Shown here: positions 54,197 to 62,894 of the stretch, piece by piece
Layout of the letters: every line of letters starts with the position of its first letter
How positions within the stretch are numbered: position 1 is the first letter of the stretch
Assembly (NCBI RefSeq): GCF_013256625.1
Contig: NZ_CP053908.1
Span: forward strand, 1,302,001 to 1,366,000
DNA: 64,000 bases
Direction: 5' to 3'
From: Hymenobacter sp. BRD128
Lineage (GTDB): Bacteria > Bacteroidota > Bacteroidia > Cytophagales > Hymenobacteraceae
Position numbers and translations under genes: made by a program
Notes under the pieces: model-generated
Told to the model about the DNA's origin: nothing
The model's input: only the letters and a program-made list of their open reading frames with translations
Databases searched by the model: none

Positions 54197-54577
54197 TTAT
54201 TCAGTTTTAAGTATCTCGTTAAAACGTGGAAACCCAGCTACGTACTTTATTTTGACAATCTGCCCTACAGCGTATTTGCTGTTGAGGCTGTTGCCCGTGT
54301 ATTGTTTACCATCAACTGCGAATTGATACGAGTAAGAAAAGTCATGAGAAACAGGACTATTGCCGAAATAATTTTTTTCGTCGATTATCACTGCTTCAGT
54401 AATAACACCCTCTGTTCGCAGATAGTGGTTGCCAATAGAGGAATAAATTATAAAGCCAGCCGGAATAAGAATGGGAATGAGCGCAAGGAGTAAGCATCCT
54501 ATGCCAGCCCTAATAATTTTTAGTCGCTTTTTCCTTTTTCGCTCAGGAGCTAGCTCAGCCCATTTATTCCGCGCCAT
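54197..54577 (-). CDS. hypothetical membrane protein (DUF3592-like)
   Basis: A 126-residue protein with a basic N-terminus (KRKKRLKIIRAG), one membrane helix (about 23-47) and a C-terminal extracytoplasmic beta domain (SYSYQFAVDGKQYTGNSLNS) resembling DUF3592. It is more AT-rich than the adjacent genes. It lies 4 bp from miaB and 25 bp from the activator, all on the same strand. Confidence 0.75.
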   Translation of the reverse strand: MARNKWAELAPERKRKKRLKIIRAGIGCLLLALIPILIPAGFIIYSSIGNHYLRTEGVITEAVIIDEKNYFGNSPVSHDFSYSYQFAVDGKQYTGNSLNSKYAVGQIVKIKYVAGFPRFNEILKTE

Positions 54578-54581
54578 CTAA

Positions 54582-56018
54582 TCAAACTGCCTCCCCCAGC
54601 AGCGCACCGCCGGTCGTACTAGTCACAAATACGTTAACGTAGTCGCCTTTCTGGTGATTGCCCTTCGGGAAAATAACCACCTGGTTCTGGCTGTTGCGGC
54701 CGCTCAGGTGCTCCTGCGAGCGTTTGCTGGGGCCTTCGGCCAGTACCTGGTGCACGCGGCCCACCATGCGGGCGTAGCGGGCGCGGGCGTGCAGCTGCTG
54801 GCGGTCGATGATTTCCTGCAAGCGGCGCTTCTTGGTTTCGAGCGGAACATCATCTTCGAGCTTGCGGGCGGCCAGGGTGCCGGGGCGCTCCGAGTAGAAG
54901 AAATTATAGCCCATGTCGTACTGCGCGAAGTCGAGCAGACTCAGGCTGTCCTGGTGCTCTTCCTCGGTTTCGGAGCAGAAACCGGCAATCATGTCGGTCG
55001 AGATGGCGCAGTTCTCGCCCAGAATGCGGCGGATGGCCTGCACCCGCTGCTCGTACCAGGGCCGGTCGTAGGTGCGGTTCATCAGCTCCAGCACCCGCGA
55101 GTTGCCGCTCTGGGCGGGCAGGTGAATGTACTTGCAGATGTTGTCGTGGCGGGCCATCGTGTGCAGCACCTCGTCGGTTATATCCTTGGGGTGCGAGGTT
55201 GAGAAACGCACCCGCAGCTCGGGGCTCACCAGTGCCACGCGCTCCAATAGCTGCGCGAAGTTGACGCGCTCGGCACCGTCTTCGCTAGCCCACTTGTAGG
55301 AGTCCACGTTCTGGCCCAGCAGGGTAACTTCTTTGTAGCCAGCGGCCACGAGGTCGCGGGCTTCCTGCACGATGCTGTGGGCATCGCGGCTGCGCTCGCG
55401 GCCCCGGGTGAAGGGTACTACGCAGAAGGAACACATGTTGTCGCAGCCGCGCATAATGCTGATAAAGGCCGTGATGCCGTTCGAGTTTAGGCGCACGGGC
55501 GTAATGTCGGCGTAGGTTTCCTCGCGGCTCAACAGTACGTTCACGGCCTTCTGGCCACCATCAACCTGGCTGATAAGTTGCGGCAAGTCGCGGTAAGCAT
55601 CGGGGCCCACCACAAGGTCCACGATTTTCTCTTCTTCCAGGAACTTGCTTTTCAGGCGCTCGGCCATGCAGCCCAGCACGCCCACCAGCATGCCCGGCTT
55701 GCGCTTTTTGTGCGAGTTAATCTGCTTGAGGCGCATGCGCACCGTCTGCTCGGCTTTCTCCCGGATGGAGCAGGTATTGAGCAGCACGAGGTCGGCCGTG
55801 GCCAGGTCTTCGGTCGTGTCGAACCCTTCATCGGCCAAAATGCTGGACACGATTTCGGAGTCCGAGAAATTCATCTGGCAGCCATAGCTCTCGATGTAGA
55901 GCTTGCGCGCGCCGCCGGTGCGAGTGGCGGTGCTTACGCGCACCTCGGTGGGCAGGGCCAGCGCCTCAGTGGTCGGCGCTTTATCGAGAAAATCTAACGT
56001 AATGAGCGGTTGGGACAT
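54582..56018 (-). CDS. miaB: tRNA-2-methylthio-N6-dimethylallyladenosine synthase MiaB
   Basis: A radical SAM enzyme that adds a methylthio group to i6A37 of tRNAs. It has 478 residues: cysteines C47, C83 and C117 of the auxiliary cluster in the UPF0004 domain, radical SAM C192-x3-C196-x2-C199 ([10 protein letters not shown]), and a C-terminal TRAM domain ([21 protein letters not shown]). The ATG at 56018 is chosen over an upstream one at 56051. Confidence 0.96.
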   Translation of the reverse strand: MSQPLITLDFLDKAPTTEALALPTEVRVSTATRTGGARKLYIESYGCQMNFSDSEIVSSILADEGFDTTEDLATADLVLLNTCSIREKAEQTVRMRLKQINSHKKRKPGMLVGVLGCMAERLKSKFLEEEKIVDLVVGPDAYRDLPQLISQVDGGQKAVNVLLSREETYADITPVRLNSNGITAFISIMRGCDNMCSFCVVPFTRGRERSRDAHSIVQEARDLVAAGYKEVTLLGQNVDSYKWASEDGAERVNFAQLLERVALVSPELRVRFSTSHPKDITDEVLHTMARHDNICKYIHLPAQSGNSRVLELMNRTYDRPWYEQRVQAIRRILGENCAISTDMIAGFCSETEEEHQDSLSLLDFAQYDMGYNFFYSERPGTLAARKLEDDVPLETKKRRLQEIIDRQQLHARARYARMVGRVHQVLAEGPSKRSQEHLSGRNSQNQVVIFPKGNHQKGDYVNVFVTSTTGGALLGEAV

Positions 56019-56114
56019 AGCAAACAAACACCTTAGCCGGGTGCGCGGCAAGTAACAAAGATACGAAGCAGCCCCGGTAAATGACAGAATGGCAGGGTCA
56101 GGTAGCTAGTATTA

Positions 56115-57389
56115 CTACTCCCTGATAACCGTCCCGAGTGCTTCCAGCACGCCCTGGGCTTTGAGCAGGCACTCGGCGTATTCCTGCGCAGGCACCGAGT
56201 CATAAGTAATAGCCGAGCCGACTTGCAAGCTGAGGTAGCCGGTATCGGCGCGGTATTGCAGGCTGCGAATCACCACGTTAAAGGTGAAATCGCCATCGGG
56301 CAGCACGTAGCCCAGGCTGCCACTGTAGAGGCCGCGCCGGCTAGCCTCGTAGTGCTCGCTAAGCTGCATGGCCCTGATTTTGGGCGCGCCCGTCATGGAG
56401 CCCATCGGGAAAGTGGCGCGCAGAATATCGGCTAGCCCTACCTCCGGCCGCAACTCGGCCGATACGGTCGAAATCAGTTGCCAGACGTGCCGGAAGCCGT
56501 AGGTGCCGAACAATTCGGGCACGCGCACGGTGCCGGTGCGCGCCACGCGGGCTAGGTCGTTGCGCACCAGGTCTACTATCATCAGGTTTTCGGCGCGTTC
56601 CTTTTCGTCGTGCAGCAGGGCTAGCCGCTGCTGCTCATCGTCGGCCGGGGTGGTGCCGCGCCGCCGGGTGCCTTTGATGGGCTGGGAGGTGATAACCGAC
56701 TGCTGTTTAGCAATAAACAGCTCGGGCGAGGCGCACAGTAAATAGTGGTCGTGGTGGCGCAGAAAGCCTGCGTAGGGTGCAGGTGAGGCCTCGTTGAGCC
56801 GCCAGAACGTGGCGACCGGGTCGAGCCGCCCGCCTTCGGCGTAAAATTCCTGACATAGGTTCAGTTCGTACACCTCGCCGTTGAGAATGTCCTCACGCAC
56901 GTCGGCCACAGCTTGCAGATAGTCGGCTCGCGGCAGGCGCGGGCGCAGCGGCGGCACGGCGGGCCGGGACGGGCTAGCCACCTCAGTAGCCAGAATCGCG
57001 GCCAGCACGCCCGCCGTTTGGCCCTCGATGGTGAGCGTATTGGCGTGCCAGCGCAGGCAGATTGCGGGCTGAAAAAAGTGCAGCGCCGGCCAGTCAAAGC
57101 CCGAAAAATTCTGGCTGCTCAACTGCTCAATCTCATTTTTAACATCGTAGGTCACGAAGCCGCAGTGCGGCAGCGCCGCCGGGCTAGCCAGGTACGTGGC
57201 CAGGCTAGCCAGCGAGCCGGGCGCCGTGGGCGCGGCGTGCGCCACGGCCAGCAGCCGGCTGAAAGTGCCGGCGGCCGACTGCTGCAAGTCATTAGGCTCA
57301 TAATAAGCGCAATGCGCAAACTGAGCCGCCCATTGCAGGGCGCGGATGCGAAAGTCGGCCGGGAGGTCGGCGAGCGGAATAGTCAGCAT
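56115..57389 (-). CDS. pabB: aminodeoxychorismate synthase component I
   Basis: A chorismate-binding enzyme of 424 residues that makes 4-amino-4-deoxychorismate for folate. The motif QPIKGTRRRG holds K239, the lysine of PabB-type enzymes (TrpE has PIAGT). ASPELFIAKQ, the DLVRNDLARVA segment and MTGAPKIRAMQ complete the active site. The glutaminase PabA is not adjacent. Confidence 0.92.
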   Translation of the reverse strand: MLTIPLADLPADFRIRALQWAAQFAHCAYYEPNDLQQSAAGTFSRLLAVAHAAPTAPGSLASLATYLASPAALPHCGFVTYDVKNEIEQLSSQNFSGFDWPALHFFQPAICLRWHANTLTIEGQTAGVLAAILATEVASPSRPAVPPLRPRLPRADYLQAVADVREDILNGEVYELNLCQEFYAEGGRLDPVATFWRLNEASPAPYAGFLRHHDHYLLCASPELFIAKQQSVITSQPIKGTRRRGTTPADDEQQRLALLHDEKERAENLMIVDLVRNDLARVARTGTVRVPELFGTYGFRHVWQLISTVSAELRPEVGLADILRATFPMGSMTGAPKIRAMQLSEHYEASRRGLYSGSLGYVLPDGDFTFNVVIRSLQYRADTGYLSLQVGSAITYDSVPAQEYAECLLKAQGVLEALGTVIRE

Positions 57390-57398
57390 AAACTCCGC

Positions 57399-58943
57399 TT
57401 ATAACCCGCGCAAAGCCACTTTGGCTTTCTGGTCGGTGCTGTTTTTATACTCGTGCTTCTGGTAAGTCGTGGCCCGCTCGAAGTAGTTTTTGGCCGCCGC
57501 CCGCTGGCCAGCCGCCAGGGCCAGGTAGCCGAGCTGCAAGGCGGCCTGCGGGGCAAAGTAGTAGGGTGGGTCGCCCAGGGCAGCCGATAGGCGCAGCGTG
57601 CGCAGGTAGTCGGCCCGCGCCGAGTCGGGCCGCGCCAGCCCCTGCCACACGCGGGCGCGGCGGTAGGGCGCTTCGAGCTGGTCGCGCACGGGCGTAGCGG
57701 GCGTAGCTCGAAATTTCTGTAAAATGCCCATTGCCTGCGTGTAGTAGCCACCATCGGTGAGTAGCCGGGCGCGGGTGAGGGAGGGGTTGAGCAGCTGCGC
57801 ATCGTGGTAGAAGCGCTGGGCGTAGATGTCTTCCTCGATGGTAAGCGGGCCGGCCAGGTTGATTTGCTGGCGGTAGCGCTCGGTGGTGGCGGCCGGGTCG
57901 CCCCCTAGCCAGGCGGCCAGGTAGAGCTTAAAGGCCGCATCCTTGCGGTAGTAGTCGCCCCGAAACTCGCGCAAAAACTGCTGGTTCTCAGCAATTGAGG
58001 GAGCATAGTCGCCCTTATACAGCAGCAGGTCGGCCGCCAGATGGTGCAGAAAGGCCAGCGGCAAATATGCCGGGCCGGTGGGCCGGGCGCGGTAAGCAGC
58101 CAGGGCCTCCTCGCCATGATGCTGGCGCTTATTTAAACTGACAACCAGATAATTATACAGAAGATTGTCGGGCTGCTCACGAGCCAGGCGGCCGGCCAGT
58201 GCCAGGCTTTCGTCGCCTTTTTTATAGTACGACTCCCGCACGAGGGCCAGGATAATCTGGCTTTCGGCCTGAAAATCGTGCGGCTGCCCCGCCGCCAGGC
58301 TCAGGTTGGCCAGGCCTTCGTCAATACTGCCGCGCAGGCCGAGCAGCCGCAGCAGCCAGTGGTAGCCCTCGGGCAGCGAGCCGATGCCGAACTGACACAA
58401 ACCCAGGGTTTTGCGGGCTGGTAAAAAGCCGGGGTACCGCTGGGCCACGGCCTGCGTCAGCAGCATGGCCTGGCGCAGGTTCCAGGCCCCACGCACCTCG
58501 TGGTGAAAGGCCAGCTGGGCCGCCGCCTGGTGCAGTCGGATTTCAGCCCGCGCGTAGTCGCGCAGCGCGCCGGCCGGCGCTTTGTCGAGGGTGGCTAGCC
58601 GGGCATCCTGAGCGGCCACAGTGGCATCGTAGCGGCTGATATCCAGGCTGATGAGTAGCTCCAGAAAGTCGGCGCAGTCGGCCACCAGTAGCGTGCCGGG
58701 GGCGTTGGCCGGCTCGCTAGCCAGCAACTGGCGGCAGGTGCCGGCTTTCAGCTTCAGCAGCTCGGTGTAGGCGCGGCGGGCGGTGGGGGAGAGCACTTGC
58801 CCGGTGTCGGGCTGGGCGGTAAGTACTCGCTGCGGCACGCAAAAAGAATCGCTGAGGGCCGCTGAGGCACTGCCCAGCACAACCATTACGCTCAGCGCAC
58901 CTCGGCGAACTCTTCTGCGTACCTCAGCGGAAACTTCCAGCAC
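57399..58943 (-). CDS. hypothetical TPR-rich exported protein
   Basis: A protein of 514 residues made of helical TPR/Sel1-like repeats (DYARAEIRLHQAAAQLAFHHE, ALQLGYLALAAGQRAAAKNYFERA). A GTG start at 58943 gives a plausible signal peptide (RRRVRRGALSVMVVLGSASAALS); an internal ATG at 58886 would give 495 residues and a poorer signal. No family is recognised, though the size and repeats resemble periplasmic bookkeeping proteins of Bacteroidota. It lies 9 bp from pabB. Confidence 0.75.
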   Translation of the reverse strand: MLEVSAEVRRRVRRGALSVMVVLGSASAALSDSFCVPQRVLTAQPDTGQVLSPTARRAYTELLKLKAGTCRQLLASEPANAPGTLLVADCADFLELLISLDISRYDATVAAQDARLATLDKAPAGALRDYARAEIRLHQAAAQLAFHHEVRGAWNLRQAMLLTQAVAQRYPGFLPARKTLGLCQFGIGSLPEGYHWLLRLLGLRGSIDEGLANLSLAAGQPHDFQAESQIILALVRESYYKKGDESLALAGRLAREQPDNLLYNYLVVSLNKRQHHGEEALAAYRARPTGPAYLPLAFLHHLAADLLLYKGDYAPSIAENQQFLREFRGDYYRKDAAFKLYLAAWLGGDPAATTERYRQQINLAGPLTIEEDIYAQRFYHDAQLLNPSLTRARLLTDGGYYTQAMGILQKFRATPATPVRDQLEAPYRRARVWQGLARPDSARADYLRTLRLSAALGDPPYYFAPQAALQLGYLALAAGQRAAAKNYFERATTYQKHEYKNSTDQKAKVALRGL

Positions 58944-58980
58944 GAGCGCTTATTTAATTAAAGACCAATCACTTGCTACA

Positions 58981-59011
58981 AAAAAAGGAACGACCGGGGC
59001 CGTTCCTTTTT
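58981..59011 (-). terminator. terminator after the zinc-ribbon gene
   Basis: AAAAAGGAACG (58982-58992) pairs with CGTTCCTTTTT (59001-59011). It separates the zinc-ribbon gene (minus) from the downstream TPR gene. The T tract is present on both strands. Confidence 0.75.
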
Positions 59012-59031
59012 CTTGCCAAACAAACCTAGCC

Positions 59032-59802
59032 TTAGTTAGCCGATTGTTTGCCTTCCACGTCGGCCAGAATACGGCCGCAGTGCTCGCACACGATGATTTT
59101 CTTGTGCGAAATAATGTCGGCCTGGCGCTGCGGGGGCACCGTGTTGAAGCAGCCGCCGCAGGCGTCGCGGCGCACCAGCACCACCGCGAGGCGGTTGCGC
59201 ATATTGCCCCGGATGCGGTCGTAGGCCGTCAGCAGGCGGGCTTCTACGGGCTGCACGGCGGTTTCGCGCTCGTGCATAAGCTGCTTCTCGTCGGCTTCGT
59301 TCTCGGCCACGATGGTGTCGAGCTCGCTCTTCTTGGTTTCGAGGTCTTTGCGGCGCTCGTCGAGGCGCTGGCGGGTCACGTTGGCCTCGGTGTTGCGCTG
59401 GTCGATGAGGTACTGCGCCTCCTTGATTTTCTTGTCCGAAATCTGAATTTCGAGGCGCTGCAGCTCCACTTCCTTGGCAATAGCCTCGTACTCACGGTTA
59501 TTGCGCACGTTAGTTTGTTGCTCTTCGTAGCGCTTAATAAGGCCTTCGGCCTCTTTGGTAGCGGCTTTGCGCTGCTTGATTTGGTCTTGCAGGCCACCAA
59601 TTTCTTCGTCGAAGCGCTTGACACGGGCTTCGTAGCCGGCAATTTCGTCTTCGAGGTCGCGCACTTCCTCGGGCAGGTCGCCGCGCACGCGACGAATTTC
59701 ATCCAGCTGCGAATCAATGCGTTGCAGGTTGAGCAAAGCTTCGAGCTTGGCGGAAATAGGCGCGTCGGCCGGATTTGCCACGGCGGCAGAATTAGCAGTC
59801 AT
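59032..59802 (-). CDS. zinc-ribbon domain protein with long coiled coil
   Basis: A 256-residue protein found beside Nif3-like genes in many bacteria. Residues about 20-190 form a long antiparallel coiled coil (IDSQLDEIRRVRGDLPEEVRDLEDEIAGYEARV). The C-terminal C4-type zinc ribbon uses CGGC and CEHC. The exact role is unknown, perhaps nucleic-acid binding. The ATG at 59802 overlaps the end of the Nif3 gene by 11 bp. Confidence 0.9.
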   Translation of the reverse strand: MTANSAAVANPADAPISAKLEALLNLQRIDSQLDEIRRVRGDLPEEVRDLEDEIAGYEARVKRFDEEIGGLQDQIKQRKAATKEAEGLIKRYEEQQTNVRNNREYEAIAKEVELQRLEIQISDKKIKEAQYLIDQRNTEANVTRQRLDERRKDLETKKSELDTIVAENEADEKQLMHERETAVQPVEARLLTAYDRIRGNMRNRLAVVLVRRDACGGCFNTVPPQRQADIISHKKIIVCEHCGRILADVEGKQSAN

Positions 59803-60913
59803 ACTGAACGGGATTCGTGGGGGTTTCAGCGAATAAGACCGCAAAAGTACGACCGAACTGTGCCAGCAGCAAATCGCGGAATACCTCGCCGGTAAACTGC
59901 TCGCTCTCAAAGTGCCCCACATCGCAGAGCATGAGCCGGCCTTCGGGCGCGAAAAACTCGTGGTACTTCACGTCGCCGGTCACGTAGGCGTCGGCCCCGG
60001 CCGCCAGCGCAGCGCCGGTCAGAAAGCTGCCCGCGCCGCCGCACAGAGCCACTTTTTTAATAGTTTTTTCGAACGCGGTGTACTTCACCACGGGTACCCC
60101 CAGCTCAGCTTTCAGCAGCTGGCGAAATGCGGTTGGCGGCAAGGCTTCAGGCAGCTCGCCCACCATGCCGGCACCCACGTCCTGATGCTGGTTTTCCAGC
60201 TTAACCAGTTCATAGGCAACCTCTTCGTAGGGGTGGGCCTGGCGCAGGGCAGCGAGCACGGCCGTCTGGCAGTGCAGGGGCAGCAGCACCTCAATTCTGG
60301 TTTCGGCCACGGCGGTAGGCTGGTTTTTGCGGCCGATGGTGGGGTGGGTGCCCGGGCCCGGCGTGAAGGTGCCCAGGCCCAACGTTTGAAAGCTACACTC
60401 GCGGTAATTGCCGACCTGGCCGGCCCCGGCCGCGTACAGCGCCTGCAACACCTTATCGGCCAGCTGCTGGCCATCGTTGGTGGGCTGGTCGGGTACGTAG
60501 GTGCTGAGGCGGGCTAGCGTCCCGCTTTTAGGAGCCAAGATGCGGGTGTTTACCAGGCCCAGCTTTTCGGCCAGCTTGGCATTTACGCCCGGGCGCACGT
60601 TGTCGAGGTTGGTGTGGGCGGCGTAGATGGCCACGTCGGCCTTGAGGGCGGCCATGATAGTTTGCTCAACCAACCCTTTGCCGGTGAGGCGCTTGAGTGG
60701 CCGGAAAATAACCGGGTGGTGGCACACCACTACGTTGCAGCCGCGCCGGCTAGCCTCGGCTACCACGGCGGGCATGCAGTCGAGGGCCAGGAGCACGCCG
60801 GTGATTTCGGTTTCGGGGAGGCCACATTGCAGGCCGGCGTTATCGTAGCTTTCCTGGTAGGCGAGGGGGGCGGCAGACTCTAGTAGGCGGGATAGGTCCT
60901 GAATGGTGGGCAT
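59792..60913 (-). CDS. Nif3-like dinuclear metal centre protein
   Basis: A 373-residue protein of the NIF3/YqfO family, a hexameric toroid with a dinuclear metal site (VVCHHPVIFRPLKRLTGKG, AHTNLD, CDVGHFESE). An inserted PII-like domain (about 130-245) is present, as in Bacillus YqfO. Its physiological role is unsettled: some members have been reported as GTP cyclohydrolase I type 2. The ATG at 60913 is chosen; the frame to 61108 adds a shadow sequence. Confidence 0.93.
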   Translation of the reverse strand: MPTIQDLSRLLESAAPLAYQESYDNAGLQCGLPETEITGVLLALDCMPAVVAEASRRGCNVVVCHHPVIFRPLKRLTGKGLVEQTIMAALKADVAIYAAHTNLDNVRPGVNAKLAEKLGLVNTRILAPKSGTLARLSTYVPDQPTNDGQQLADKVLQALYAAGAGQVGNYRECSFQTLGLGTFTPGPGTHPTIGRKNQPTAVAETRIEVLLPLHCQTAVLAALRQAHPYEEVAYELVKLENQHQDVGAGMVGELPEALPPTAFRQLLKAELGVPVVKYTAFEKTIKKVALCGGAGSFLTGAALAAGADAYVTGDVKYHEFFAPEGRLMLCDVGHFESEQFTGEVFRDLLLAQFGRTFAVLFAETPTNPVQYDC

Positions 60914-60990
60914 AATAGCAGTAATAGTCAATAGAATAGCTAGCGGAGCGAATGGGAGGACAAGGATACGCCACGTTAAGGTATAATCCA

Positions 60991-61006
60991 AAATTTGTGC
61001 AAATTT
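60991..61006. promoter_or_regulatory. AT-rich palindrome upstream of the Nif3 gene
   Basis: AAATTTG-TG-CAAATTT is a 7-bp inverted repeat at the end of the upstream SMUG2-like gene, about 80 bp from the Nif3 start. It may be an operator or part of an AT-rich promoter. Confidence 0.3.
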
Positions 61007-61691
61007 ATTCGAGCAGCCCGCCCAGTACATCCACGTAGCGGGCCACGTTTTCGGCCAGGCCCTTGCGGCGATACTGCATGAGGAAGCGCGGGTGGTCCAG
61101 AATCTCAATTCGGTCGAATAAACCTAGCTCATCGTTGATTTTGCGCAGAAACTCCCCGTTGCGCCGGCCCAGGCTCACGGCCACATCGCGCCGCAGGTGT
61201 AGCTGCTGGGCTTGCTCAGTCAGCGATAGCCGCATAGCGGGCCATAGTTCTTTGATGAGCGCGGGCGCATCGTAATAGTTATAGTTTTTGCCCTCACGAG
61301 TCAACTCCAGCGGATACACCGAGCTGAGGAAAAAATGCCGGTAGAACTCGGCCGGGCCGCCCAGCGCGGCGATGAACTGATAAACGAACTCGCTCGACAG
61401 CTCGCGGCGCTGCTTGGGCAGCGCGTGGCTGATGCCGCAGAGGGTGCTCAGCGCCACCGGGTCGGTGAAGGCGACGCCGGTGCGCCCGCCACCGAAGCGG
61501 CCGGGGTTGATGCCGAAGATGCCCACGCGCGGGGCGTCCTGAGTATAAAATTTTTGCGCGAATTCTTTAAAAATGTCGCGCACGGCCGGGTCGTGGTAAG
61601 AGTTGCGCACTTCCACGCCGCCCGGTAGCGGCGCGGCAGGCAGCGGAAACGTGGAAAGCAGCTTGAGCAAGCGGGCGGCAAAGTCGGGCAT
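61005..61691 (-). CDS. SMUG2-like uracil-DNA glycosylase (DUF4918)
   Basis: A 228-residue protein with GIFGINPGRFGGGRTGVAFTDP, a uracil-glycosylase-type motif of the SMUG2 family, and LDHPRFLMQYRRKGLAE near the end. It would remove uracil or oxidised pyrimidines from DNA. The ATG at 61691 lies within an exact palindrome shared with the lpxK start. Confidence 0.88.
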   Translation of the reverse strand: MPDFAARLLKLLSTFPLPAAPLPGGVEVRNSYHDPAVRDIFKEFAQKFYTQDAPRVGIFGINPGRFGGGRTGVAFTDPVALSTLCGISHALPKQRRELSSEFVYQFIAALGGPAEFYRHFFLSSVYPLELTREGKNYNYYDAPALIKELWPAMRLSLTEQAQQLHLRRDVAVSLGRRNGEFLRKINDELGLFDRIEILDHPRFLMQYRRKGLAENVARYVDVLGGLLE

Positions 61692-61731
61692 GGGGCAAAG
61701 GTCGGGGCGCTGGCCGACCTTTGCCCCATGC
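61688..61731. promoter_or_regulatory. palindrome that carries both divergent start codons
   Basis: GCATGGGGCAAAGGTCGG (61688-61705) is exactly mirrored at 61714-61731. Each arm contains one gene's ATG and a CTTTG segment like the 3' half of a -7 box (ACCTTTG), so both genes may be transcribed with nearly leaderless mRNAs from mirrored signals. Confidence 0.6.
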
Positions 61732-62834
61732 TTCCTCCCTGGCCGGCCTGGCTGCTGCTCCCGTTTTCCTGGCTTTATGCCGCCGTGCTGGCGGTGCGCA
61801 ACTGGCTCTACGACCACGGCTGGAAGGCCTCGGCGCCCGGCTGGGTGCCGCTGCTGGGCGTGGGCAATCTGCGGGTGGGCGGCACCGGCAAAACGCCCCA
61901 CGTAACCTGGCTAGTCGAAGAGTTGCGGCGCCAGGGCCAGCGCCCGGCCATTCTGAGCCGGGGCTACGGCCGCCAAACCACCGGCCCGAGGCTAGCCACC
62001 GCGGCCGACTCGGCCGCTACCGTGGGCGACGAGCCCTGGCAGTACTTCCGGGAATTTGATGCGCAGCAGGTGCCCGTAGCTGTGGCCGAAAGCCGCCGGC
62101 TAGGCCTCGACTTGCTACGTCAGCACCATCCCGAAACTACGTGCGTGGTGCTCGACGATGCCTACCAGCACCGCCGCGTGCGCCCGGCACTCAACCTCCT
62201 GCTCACTGAGCTGGCCAGACCTTTTTACGCGGACTTTGTGCTGCCGGCCGGCCGCCTGCGCGAAAGCCGCCCCGGGGCCGCCCGCGCCGATGTAATTATC
62301 CTCACCAAGTGCCCGCCCACCCTGCCGGCCGAAGCGCAGGCCGCCGCCGAGGCGCAGGTGCGGCGCTACGCCCGGCCCGGCGTGCCGGTGCTTTTTTCGG
62401 CGTATGCCTATGGGGCACCCGAGCCGCTTCTGGCCGAATTGGAGTGGCTAAGCTCCGAGCTGGTGCGAGTGCCCGCCCCGCCGCCCACGCCTGGCCCGGC
62501 GCTGCTGCTTACGGGCATTGCGCAGCCCGGCCCGCTACGCAGCTACCTCGATAGACAGGGCTATACCATTGAGCACCACGAAGAATTACCCGACCACCAC
62601 GCCTTTCAGCCAGCCGACCTCGCCGCTCTGCTGCGGCACTGGCAGCCGGGCTGGCCTATTTTTACCACCGAAAAAGATGCGACCCGCCTGGCTAGCCCTG
62701 GCTTGTGGGCCGGGCCGCAGCGGGTATTGGCTGGCCATATCTATACCATTCCGGTGCGGGTGGCGTTGCTGGCCGACGGTGCGGCGCGGCTGGCTAGCCT
62801 GGTAGCCGCCGCTACCGGGCCAGCCAGCCGCTAG
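61728..62834 (+). CDS. lpxK: tetraacyldisaccharide 4'-kinase
   Basis: LpxK adds the 4'-phosphate to the lipid A precursor at the inner membrane. The 368-residue protein has an N-terminal hydrophobic anchor (WLLLPFSWLYAAVLAVRNWLY), the P-loop GVGNLRVGGTGKTP (44-57), LDDAYQHRRV and a C-terminal FTTEKDATRL. The length is normal. It is divergent from the SMUG2-like gene. Confidence 0.95.
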   Translation: MLPPWPAWLLLPFSWLYAAVLAVRNWLYDHGWKASAPGWVPLLGVGNLRVGGTGKTPHVTWLVEELRRQGQRPAILSRGYGRQTTGPRLATAADSAATVGDEPWQYFREFDAQQVPVAVAESRRLGLDLLRQHHPETTCVVLDDAYQHRRVRPALNLLLTELARPFYADFVLPAGRLRESRPGAARADVIILTKCPPTLPAEAQAAAEAQVRRYARPGVPVLFSAYAYGAPEPLLAELEWLSSELVRVPAPPPTPGPALLLTGIAQPGPLRSYLDRQGYTIEHHEELPDHHAFQPADLAALLRHWQPGWPIFTTEKDATRLASPGLWAGPQRVLAGHIYTIPVRVALLADGAARLASLVAAATGPASR

Positions 62835-62894
62835 TACCTTTAACTGCTGAGTTGGGCGCGCCAGCGTCTTCTATTATCGAGCGTTTATTTCTGC

